Origin: Eggerthellales bacterium UBA948
GTDB lineage: Bacteria > Actinomycetota > Coriobacteriia > Coriobacteriales > UBA8131
NCBI GenBank assembly: GCA_002293265.1
Contig: DBCW01000026.1
Span: 54,366 to 59,697 of the forward strand
DNA: 5,332 nucleotides
Reading direction: 5' to 3'
The position numbers and the translations under genes are program-made. Under the pieces are notes generated by a model that did no database searches, was not told where the DNA came from, and worked only from the letters and a program-made list of their open reading frames with translations. This document shows positions 1 to 5,332 of this stretch, piece by piece (position 1 is the first letter of the stretch; every line of letters starts with the position of its first letter).

Positions 1-69
1 ATCGGTATTTGCTTTACATTGTACCCCTTTTACTTTCTGTGGTTCTGTATGTTCGGATACCTCTTTTCG

Positions 70-924
70 TTAATGCACCCCTGCAGCAACAACACAATAT
101 CTTAAACACAAACTTCCCAAAAGGCAGAAAACATATAACGGCAGAAGCAACGATGTCTTTTTTGACAGAAACGCATAAAACTCCGCAGCTAAAGGAACGA
201 CAATTCCAAGTCCCACTGCACCAATCAGAAACCAATATCGTAAATCCGAGCCAAAAAGCAGATTGAGAGATTGTGTTGCCGTCGTGTCAAAAGTAGCAAA
301 CCACAACAATAATGTGAGCACCACAAGCTCAATCACCAAAAATATTCTATGTGCAACATGTAGTTGAATTAGACGTTTTCTTAGCCACACTACATTTCCT
401 GTCATCGACGCAACCAGAAAAATGAGTGCCATACCTGTGGAAAGCGATGAAAATACAAAGAGTATAGGCAGAGCAAAAGTGTTCCAGAAGGGAACCGTCT
501 GCACGCTTTGCAAGTAGATACCGGCATAAGCAGCAAGAAGAAATGAACTTACAGCACAGAGAGCTTCAGCCACCTTTTTAATTGGAGAAGACAGAACGGA
601 GGTATAGATAAAATTTGCTAACACCAGAAAAAACCCGAGGATAATTGTGGCTAACAGGATAAATGACCCCCAACTTAGTACCGCTCCTGACGGTCTAAGG
701 AATAGTGAGAGCATTCGGGACGGCTGTCCAAGATCGATAATGAGGCAAGCAGAGGCAATGATCACGATTAGAAAACCCAGAAGATAACAATGCTTAGTCA
801 TATTGACAAAGGCACTGCTTACATCCCTCGTGCGCATTTTATTTCCATGGAAAAACAGACTGCTAAGTGACGATATGAGCAACAGCCCACCACCACAGCC
901 ACCTAAGAAAAAATACAGTATCAC
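70..924 (-). CDS. NrfD/PsrC-type integral membrane anchor, quinol-oxidising subunit (5' end uncertain)
   Basis: 284 residues as drawn, about eight hydrophobic helices (roughly 2-25, 46-65, 84-108, 117-140, 147-172, 190-210, 227-252, 255-278). Family marks: YFFLGGCGGG in helix 1; IDLGQPSR (63-70), like the LDLGRPxR loop of NrfD proteins; RPSGAVLSWGSFIL (77-90), like their SWG segment; LRYCVVAAG at the C-terminus. This fits NrfD/PsrC better than E. coli DmsC. Role by family: oxidises menaquinol in the membrane and feeds the ferredoxin subunit. Start problem: GTG at 924 is the only ATG/GTG/TTG in frame back to a TGA at 981-979, it has no Shine-Dalgarno, and it would leave only three residues before YFFLGG. 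The same frame encodes WGKEVLILVSLLV immediately upstream, which looks like the missing front of helix 1. The true start may use a rare codon or lie across a one-base frameshift near 952-959. The stop is TAA at 72-70. The family call is firm; the start is not. Confidence 0.88.
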   Translation of the reverse strand: MILYFFLGGCGGGLLLISSLSSLFFHGNKMRTRDVSSAFVNMTKHCYLLGFLIVIIASACLIIDLGQPSRMLSLFLRPSGAVLSWGSFILLATIILGFFLVLANFIYTSVLSSPIKKVAEALCAVSSFLLAAYAGIYLQSVQTVPFWNTFALPILFVFSSLSTGMALIFLVASMTGNVVWLRKRLIQLHVAHRIFLVIELVVLTLLLWFATFDTTATQSLNLLFGSDLRYWFLIGAVGLGIVVPLAAEFYAFLSKKTSLLLPLYVFCLLGSLCLRYCVVAAGVH

Positions 925-1043
925 TAAAAGAGAGACTAAAATAAGAACCTCTTTTCCCCATATGCTACAAGAAAACCATCACTGAGTCCTATCTGCATGG
1001 CAAAATGTTACTTCAAAGCGCCACCTTGTGCTTCCCTATCATT
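925..1043 (-). other. Gap between chaperone and anchor genes, with the unresolved 5' end of the anchor gene
   Basis: 119 nt, much longer than the other gaps in this operon. Positions 978-925 are open in the anchor frame and encode a hydrophobic, family-like stretch, but lack ATG, GTG or TTG. Two ATGs lie in the other two frames: at 998 (20 codons, stop TAG at 938-936) and at 961. No terminator hairpin or convincing internal promoter was seen. The distance may be partly real 5' coding sequence. Confidence 0.5.
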
Positions 1044-1721
1044 CTACTCGATAGCACTGAGCACTTCTTGTATAGAGCGTTGATCGACTGACAGCAACTC
1101 TTCCAGCACCGCTCCCGCTTCCCTGTAGAAATCGGCATGATCAGCTTTTGTCAACACAGCAACAAATAACGGAATCCAGACAAGAAGGTGCTGATCTAAA
1201 AAGCTGGCTGAAGCTATGAGATATTCTTTGGTAACGACGGTATCTCCTGCAGAAAAACTTTCAGCTGCTTTCTCGGCAAGACGTGCCATAAAGTCTAATT
1301 CAAGACCGATGTGGTCATCAGCGACATTCGGGTAACTTTGCGCAATGAATCCCTGCGCAACGTAGGCCTTGCGAACCTCAAGTGTTGATGCTTGAAACAG
1401 TGAGCTTTCCTTGCTCAAATAAAGAGATTCCCAAGGAGGCGCCTCCATGTTGCCGGGTCCTACAAATAAGCGAGTGAAGCTGACCTTTAGTTGATCTAGC
1501 TGCTCTTCCTTTCCTTGTAGGCATCTCTCGACAGCCAAAAACAGGGAGGGCGCGGAGGGGTTTTCTCCCTCCGCCACCAGACCGAGAACATCACGGGATG
1601 CCTGACTGTTCAGACTGTTCAAACCTTCCATATTAGGCTCATTGCCAAAAATATTTTGTAGGATTCGGTAGGCAGCTGCTCTGGCAGCAAGCAATACCGT
1701 GATATTCTCATTGGTCTTCAT
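1044..1721 (-). CDS. TorD/DmsD-family molybdoenzyme maturation chaperone
   Basis: 225 residues, the usual size for the TorD family. These cytoplasmic, all-helical proteins bind the Tat signal or apo-form of their molybdoenzyme, protect it and aid cofactor insertion before export. Seen: FTRLFVGPG (81-90) followed by E93-APPWES (93-99), which corresponds to the family's PPYES-type motif; then DDHIGLELDFMARL (135-148), matching the signature DHxxxELxFM; then FLDQHLLVWIPLF (174-186), matching the WxPxF helix near the C-terminus. No signal peptide or membrane segment is present. The ATG at 1721 is preceded by GAGGAG (1730-1725), close but workable, 14 nt after the ferredoxin-gene stop. Its place inside the operon says it serves this catalytic subunit. 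Whether it is nearer TorD or DmsD cannot be decided by eye, so no symbol is given. Confidence 0.94.
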   Translation of the reverse strand: MKTNENITVLLAARAAAYRILQNIFGNEPNMEGLNSLNSQASRDVLGLVAEGENPSAPSLFLAVERCLQGKEEQLDQLKVSFTRLFVGPGNMEAPPWESLYLSKESSLFQASTLEVRKAYVAQGFIAQSYPNVADDHIGLELDFMARLAEKAAESFSAGDTVVTKEYLIASASFLDQHLLVWIPLFVAVLTKADHADFYREAGAVLEELLSVDQRSIQEVLSAIE

Positions 1722-1724
1722 CGT

Positions 1725-1730
1725 CTCCTC
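1725..1730 (-). promoter_or_regulatory. Shine-Dalgarno of the chaperone gene
   Basis: GAGGAG ends 3 nt before the ATG at 1721, in the 14-nt gap after the ferredoxin gene. The spacing is short but the match is good, and no better start is in frame nearby. Confidence 0.75.
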
Positions 1731-1735
1731 GATTC

Positions 1736-2374
1736 CTATACCGCTGCCGACTCAATTTCTTCGGGAGCATTAAGTACTTCGCCTTTTAACTTGCCGTCAG
1801 GATTCAACCTTGAAGGATTGAAAACGACCGATGGCCCGGTCATTGACGCTTCCGGAAGTGGAGCAACCTGCTGTAAGTCTCCATACGATGACTTCAGGTT
1901 CTCAATTTCACCGTAATTGAGACAGCGCGTCGGACAACAAGCCACACAGGCAGGATCCTCATCATTATCAATCAAACTCCGACATAAATCGCACTTGCGG
2001 GCAATTCCTTTCTCTTGACTCAAGTACGGTGCATTATACGGACATGCGGTTACACAGGCACCACAGCCAATACAAATCTGATCGTCTATCCAGACAACTC
2101 CATCTTCTTCGCGTTTCTTTATTGCTGTAACAGGGCAAGCTGTCATGCAAGCCGGTGTCTCGCAATGCATACAGGCCACCGAAACGGAGTAAGCAAAGTT
2201 GTCTTTGCCAACATAAGCACCGTTAGTATCAACTTCCCAAGAACCTCCGGCATAGTCATAGACACGACGGAACTTTTCCCCGAGAGGTAGATCGTTCTTA
2301 TCTTTGCATGCGATTATACAATTCCTGCAGCTGATGCAAGAATCATTATCATGAAAAAAACCTAGCTGTGACAT
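1736..2374 (-). CDS. dmsB: DmsB-type ferredoxin subunit with four [4Fe-4S] clusters
   Basis: 212 residues; the electron-transfer subunit that links the membrane anchor to the catalytic subunit. Numbered from the ATG, sixteen cysteines fall in four groups: C13-x2-C16-x2-C19-x3-C23; C68-x2-C71-x4-C76-x3-C80; C101-x2-C104-x2-C107-x3-C111; C128-x2-C131-x11-C143-x3-C147. This is the DmsB/NrfC/PsrB arrangement. ACKDKNDLPLG and FRRVYDYAGG near the N-terminus are also typical. Two further cysteines, C146 and C151, sit in the last motif (CVACCPTRC). A tail of about 50 residues containing TGPSVVFNP follows. Start choice: the frame also offers a GTG at 2380, but AAGGAG (2385-2380) would directly overlap it, whereas the ATG at 2374 lies 5 nt after it, so the ATG is preferred. 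The stop of the catalytic gene is 12 nt upstream, suggesting translational coupling. No Tat signal is present, as expected for a subunit exported as a complex with its partner. Confidence 0.96.
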   Translation of the reverse strand: MSQLGFFHDNDSCISCRNCIIACKDKNDLPLGEKFRRVYDYAGGSWEVDTNGAYVGKDNFAYSVSVACMHCETPACMTACPVTAIKKREEDGVVWIDDQICIGCGACVTACPYNAPYLSQEKGIARKCDLCRSLIDNDEDPACVACCPTRCLNYGEIENLKSSYGDLQQVAPLPEASMTGPSVVFNPSRLNPDGKLKGEVLNAPEEIESAAV

Positions 2375-2379
2375 TTTCA

Positions 2380-2385
2380 CTCCTT
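2380..2385 (-). promoter_or_regulatory. Shine-Dalgarno that fixes the ferredoxin-subunit start
   Basis: AAGGAG lies one base after the stop codon of the catalytic gene and 5 nt before the ATG at 2374. It overlaps the competing in-frame GTG at 2380, which argues against that GTG as the start. Its position next to the upstream stop favours coupled translation. Confidence 0.85.
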
Positions 2386-2386
2386 C

Positions 2387-5077
2387 CTATTCTGAAAGCG
2401 GAACGATTGGAGCGCGCTTGTAGTCAGGAAGCAACTCTTTGCCCGTATACTTTTCAATTTTCAAAAGCACGCTATTAAAAGCCTGATAGCCATCGCCCGT
2501 AAGTGTGGGCTTCGTAACTGTGTTGGCGTTTCCTCCGATATCCACACCGGTCTCCTGATCAACTTCACGCCAATTACTAGGGGCAAGAATTACAACACCC
2601 GGTACAACACAAGGCGAGGTATTGAGTCTACGGGCAATCTTTGCGCCGTCCGAATTGCTTGCTAATACCCAGTCTCCTCTTTTAAAGCCTTTCTTCTGCG
2701 CGTCGCCGCTGTTCATTATAAGGTCATTAGGAAACACCTCGTTAAGCTGTTTGACGTTTGCAAATGTAGAACCTGCCTGACGGATATGGTGAGGTGTCAC
2801 CATCTGGAAGACGTACTCTGTCTCTGTGAGGCTCTGCTCATAACCATCGACAGCGGGCTTATACTTTGGAAGTGCATCGATATCGTGCAACATCGCCAGA
2901 TCGTAGTAATCCTTAAGCCTCTGACAATAGATCTCGTTTTTGCCGGACGGTGTCTTTAGTGGATTAGCCTCGGGATCTTCTCGGAAAGCTTTGTTGAAGA
3001 CATTCATGTAGTTATCGCCATCTTTGCGCTCCACCTGATAGATGACGTTATCGATAAGTTCTTTTATAGGAATCTTGCCCTCTTGAGGCGCACCCTCGAT
3101 GCCGTAAAACTTAAGATCTTCTTCGGTTACGCTGACCAAGGTTTCACGCTCGCCGGAACCATCGGGCTTGCGAATCGTTCCCGCCATGATCTGGTTGAAC
3201 GTAGCTTGTTTGGTGCTCAATCGCGGTGCCACATCTTCACCAATTTTGAGTTTATCGGCAATCATGTAATAGATTTCACAATCCGCTTTTGCTTCGTAAT
3301 ATGGCTCGATAATACGTCGCCCGACAAAAACGAAGTCGGAAGGCGTGCACATGAAAGAGATGCTGTAATCAAGCTCAAGCGGTGTTTGCACCGGTAGCAC
3401 AATGTCGGCATACTGAGCATCGTTGGTGAGATAAATATCATTGATAACAACAAACTCTACCTTGCGCATCGCCCGCTCAAAGTAATCACCGCCGATTATC
3501 TGTGTAGCTGGCGACCAGCAATTGTCCCTCAATATGCACTTGATATCAAGCTCACGCGTTACGCCGTTGGGACCTGGAAGGTGGTATTGTCCAACAACGA
3601 TGGATTTCCACAAGTCACCAAATGGGATGCCGTATTCCTTTGCCGGGTCATAGCCACCGGATATTGAATCGGCTACCCAGCCCTGCAGGCCACGAGGTTC
3701 GGTACATATAGGATTGGCTGCTCGTTTGTATCCACTTGCTCCAAACGCCACAAGACTCGTTCCGCCAATAGTTCCAAAATGACTGTTAGCAAAGCTGGAA
3801 CCTGCAGAAACTTCTCCACCTAGTACGCCTTCGTTGCCGGTCATCCAACCCACAGCAAAGAACAGCTGCGCATAGCGATTACCATAAAATGTGCGGGCGG
3901 GAGCAGAACTCGACTTAAAGGCTGTCGGTTTGGTAGTTGCTATTTGACGAGCAAAGCTCTTGATCTGTTCTACCGGAGTACCACAGATTTTACTAGCCCA
4001 TTCAGCTGTTTTCGGTTGTCCATCGTAAGCACCGAGAATGTAGTCCTTGAAGTTTTCGTCGCTTTTTGCATCCTCCGGCATGTGCTCAGCATCAAAACCG
4101 ACACAATGAGTATCCAGATATTCCTGATCTTGAAGGTTATTGCTAATCATTTCATGGGCAAGTGCCTCAAGCAGTGCTCCATCCGTTCCCGGACGACAGG
4201 GTACCCACTCGTCTGCCAGAGCCTGTGCAGAAGGGTGGAAAAAGGGATCAACGATGATTACTTTTGCGCCTGATTTGCGCTTTGCATTAAGGAAGTGATA
4301 CATGTCGCCGCCACTTGCACTCCATGCAGGGTTAATGCCCCACAAAACAATCAGTTTTGAATGACGAAGTGACATACGATCTTGTGAATCTGAACATCCG
4401 CTAGACCATACTCCACGCATGTTGTTGCTCACCACCGGAAAACCACCTTGTGAAGCTTGGCCCCACGTGGTAAGACAGCCACCTAACATATTAAGCGTGG
4501 GACTGCCCAGAAGCCCGGAGTTCATCATGAAGTCAAGTGAGCCTAAAGCAAGAAATGACCGATTCCCATACGTATCTCGGATTCGAACCAGTTCGTTGGC
4601 CACATAATCAATCGCCTCATCCCAGCTGATGCGCTCCCACTCATCAACTCCGCGCATCTCGCCCTTGGTGTTAGAGCCACCACCGGGTTGCCAATTTTTA
4701 CGTTTCATCGGATATTTTAATCGCTCAGGACTTGTGAGTATCCGCCGAACACTACGTCCCTTGGGGCAACCTCTATGTTGTGGGTTATCTTCGCTGTCGG
4801 GGCGCTGCTCGGTTGCTTGGCGTATCATTACACCATCGACCACATAAGCTTGATTGTAGCATCTAAAGCCACAATTGCCCCATGTGAGACAATTGAACGG
4901 TATCCACTCTCCACCTTCAAGGTCAACGAGTGTCGGGCTGTCCTTGGTCGTTTCCGTTACCTTGTTATCACAGCCTGTTAGCCCCAACCCTGCCACCACA
5001 CCGGCTGTCGCTGCCACCTGCACGAATCTTCGCCGATCAAATGATGATTCTTCGATCTTTTTCAATAAGCTGGTCAT
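2387..5077 (-). CDS. dmsA: DMSO reductase-family molybdopterin oxidoreductase, catalytic subunit (DmsA-like, Tat-exported, putative lipoprotein)
   Basis: 896 residues, a little longer than E. coli DmsA. It should reduce a terminal acceptor (S-/N-oxide type; substrate unproven) at a Mo-bisPGD centre outside the membrane. Seen: a twin-arginine motif (R15-R16-R17-F18-V19), a short hydrophobic stretch, then a lipobox LTGC with C36. A [4Fe-4S] site follows at C63, C69, C73 and C104, then CPKGRS and a DmsA-like RLKYPMKR. In TWGQAS, S209 aligns by eye with the Mo-ligand serine of DmsA. IIVDP (274-278) and WVPCRPGTDGALLEALA match the family core, TPEWAS-like and TGNEGVLGG segments follow, and the molydopterin-dinucleotide-binding domain runs from about 755 to 876 with GGNANT near 848-853. 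The ATG at 5077 is fixed by AAAGGAG 7 nt upstream; no start codon lies in frame between it and an upstream stop. Oddity: the first two cluster cysteines are spaced C-x5-C, against C-x3-C in DmsA. It is first in the operon. The family is certain; the exact substrate and the symbol are inferred. Confidence 0.95.
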   Translation of the reverse strand: MTSLLKKIEESSFDRRRFVQVAATAGVVAGLGLTGCDNKVTETTKDSPTLVDLEGGEWIPFNCLTWGNCGFRCYNQAYVVDGVMIRQATEQRPDSEDNPQHRGCPKGRSVRRILTSPERLKYPMKRKNWQPGGGSNTKGEMRGVDEWERISWDEAIDYVANELVRIRDTYGNRSFLALGSLDFMMNSGLLGSPTLNMLGGCLTTWGQASQGGFPVVSNNMRGVWSSGCSDSQDRMSLRHSKLIVLWGINPAWSASGGDMYHFLNAKRKSGAKVIIVDPFFHPSAQALADEWVPCRPGTDGALLEALAHEMISNNLQDQEYLDTHCVGFDAEHMPEDAKSDENFKDYILGAYDGQPKTAEWASKICGTPVEQIKSFARQIATTKPTAFKSSSAPARTFYGNRYAQLFFAVGWMTGNEGVLGGEVSAGSSFANSHFGTIGGTSLVAFGASGYKRAANPICTEPRGLQGWVADSISGGYDPAKEYGIPFGDLWKSIVVGQYHLPGPNGVTRELDIKCILRDNCWSPATQIIGGDYFERAMRKVEFVVINDIYLTNDAQYADIVLPVQTPLELDYSISFMCTPSDFVFVGRRIIEPYYEAKADCEIYYMIADKLKIGEDVAPRLSTKQATFNQIMAGTIRKPDGSGERETLVSVTEEDLKFYGIEGAPQEGKIPIKELIDNVIYQVERKDGDNYMNVFNKAFREDPEANPLKTPSGKNEIYCQRLKDYYDLAMLHDIDALPKYKPAVDGYEQSLTETEYVFQMVTPHHIRQAGSTFANVKQLNEVFPNDLIMNSGDAQKKGFKRGDWVLASNSDGAKIARRLNTSPCVVPGVVILAPSNWREVDQETGVDIGGNANTVTKPTLTGDGYQAFNSVLLKIEKYTGKELLPDYKRAPIVPLSE

Positions 5078-5179
5078 GTAAGTTCTCCTTTCTGCGACCT
5101 TATCGTAAAGTGCACTGAATCCCGGCTTTTTTTCGCCTCCTTCGCCTTATTTGGTTAAAATGTTTTCTGAGTCCTTTAA
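5078..5179 (-). other. 5' leader of the operon mRNA (predicted)
   Basis: About 100 nt between the predicted transcription start and the ATG of the catalytic gene. It is purine-rich. It holds a perfect AAGGAGG (5142-5136) with no start codon at usable distance, followed by an A7 run flanked by GGC and GCC. The working ribosome-binding site AAAGGAG lies downstream at 5091-5085. No known riboswitch fold, including the Moco type, was recognised. Confidence 0.45.
5085..5091 (-). promoter_or_regulatory. Shine-Dalgarno of the catalytic gene
   Basis: AAAGGAG, 7 nt before the ATG at 5077. It decides the start, since no other start codon is in frame upstream before a stop. Confidence 0.85.
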
Positions 5180-5211
5180 ACTGACATACTATACTCATAT
5201 AGTATGACAGT
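5180..5211. promoter_or_regulatory. Long palindromic operator overlapping the promoter
   Basis: The arms are CATACTATA (5185-5193) and TATAGTATG (5198-5206), a perfect 9-bp inverted repeat around the 4-nt centre CTCA. Beyond a single A/A mismatch on each side the symmetry resumes (CTG at 5181-5183 with CAG at 5208-5210, then A5180 with T5211), giving 13 of 14 possible pairs over 32 bp. It covers the whole -10 and spacer and touches the -35, so a bound dimer would block RNA polymerase. There is no U-run after it and it is not at a gene end, so a terminator is unlikely. The binding protein is not encoded in the window. Confidence 0.7.
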
Positions 5212-5214
5212 CAA
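5186..5214 (-). promoter_or_regulatory. Probable sigma70-type promoter of the operon
   Basis: Read leftward: -35 TTGACT (5214-5209, five of six consensus bases), 17-nt spacer, -10 TAGTAT (5191-5186, four of six with the key A2 and T6). An alternative -10, TATAGT (5193-5188), is closer to consensus but with only 15 nt spacing. The predicted start of transcription is near 5179, giving a leader of about 100 nt. It is the best promoter-like pair seen upstream of the catalytic gene, and it coincides with the palindrome at 5180-5211. Inferred from sequence only. Confidence 0.6.
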
Positions 5215-5332
5215 TAGTTAAACACACCAATATGCCTTATAGTCCTCATAAAAAGTACTCTCAGCACATTTGTTGCGACAAAACTAAAACCCGCCACGCA
5301 GGAAATATCTTGTTTTAATTAGAATATATAAT
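5215..5332. other. Upstream A+T-rich region without a convincing gene
   Basis: About 118 bp with no coding region supported by a ribosome-binding site. It contains a small dyad, TTTGT-TGCG-ACAAA (5269-5282), which could be a regulator site centred about 96 nt upstream of the predicted transcription start; this is weak. No terminator of an upstream gene could be made out. Confidence 0.4.

Noticed and set aside
9..266. Rightward open frame of 85 codons
   Set aside because: It is antisense to the anchor gene, lacks a ribosome-binding site, and shows no protein-like pattern.
2372..2380. GTG at 2380 as the ferredoxin-subunit start
   Set aside because: It overlaps its own would-be Shine-Dalgarno; the ATG at 2374 has correct spacing.
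3083..3397. Rightward open frame of 104 codons inside the catalytic gene, and similar ones at 3944-4273 and 2015-2290
   Set aside because: They are complements of strongly conserved coding sequence and have no start signals.
5074..5115. A 13-codon GTG reading frame in the leader whose TGA overlaps the catalytic-gene ATG (ATGA), a possible leader peptide
   Set aside because: The nearest good ribosome-binding site (5142-5136) is 20 nt away, too far, and the short length and overlap are readily explained by chance.
5175..5203. Possible divergent rightward promoter TTTAAA-17-TATAGT through the palindrome
   Set aside because: The -10-like hexamer arises from the symmetry of the palindrome, the -35 is weak, and no rightward gene follows within the window.
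5285..5310. Possible terminator of an upstream gene (G+C-rich patch followed by T-rich sequence on the minus strand)
   Set aside because: No stem of useful length can be formed.
5232..5318. A 28-codon rightward frame starting with ATG at 5232
   Set aside because: It has no ribosome-binding site and no recognisable composition or motif.

Overview
The window holds one leftward (minus-strand) operon for a membrane-bound respiratory molybdoenzyme of the DMSO reductase family. There are four genes, in transcription order: a Tat-exported molybdopterin catalytic subunit (5077-2387), a DmsB-type four-cluster ferredoxin subunit (2374-1736), a TorD/DmsD-type maturation chaperone (1721-1044) and an NrfD/PsrC-type integral membrane quinol-binding anchor (about 924-70). 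No rRNA, tRNA, CRISPR array or insertion sequence was recognised.

Organism: an anaerobic, probably Gram-positive bacterium is suggested. Every clear ribosome-binding site is a strong AGGAG type. The catalytic subunit carries a twin-arginine signal that ends in a lipobox (LTGC). The paralogue style (TorD inside the operon, NrfD-type anchor, DmsB with a GPS-containing tail) recalls the large DMSO-reductase repertoires of Coriobacteriia/Eggerthellaceae. This taxonomic call is from memory of the families and is tentative; the base composition is lower in G+C than is usual for that group.

Layout: 5332-5215 is an A+T-rich upstream region with no convincing gene. At 5214-5180 a near-consensus sigma70-type promoter is overlaid by a long, nearly perfect palindrome, a likely repressor operator. 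A leader of about 100 nt (5179-5078) precedes the catalytic gene. The first three genes are tightly packed (gaps of 12 and 14 nt, each containing a good Shine-Dalgarno). A gap of about 119 nt precedes the anchor gene, whose start is unclear: the hydrophobic, family-like frame continues upstream of the only canonical in-frame start (GTG 924) without an ATG, and two out-of-frame ATGs could reach it by a one-base shift in a GGGGAAAA run. Positions 69-1 hold only trailing sequence.

How the parts work together: the anchor should take electrons from menaquinol, pass them to the [4Fe-4S] clusters of the ferredoxin subunit, and on to the [4Fe-4S] cluster and Mo-bisPGD of the catalytic subunit on the outer face of the membrane, where an oxidised substrate is reduced. 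The chaperone keeps the catalytic subunit in the cytoplasm until its cofactor is inserted. The substrate cannot be read from the sequence; an S- or N-oxide is the conservative guess.
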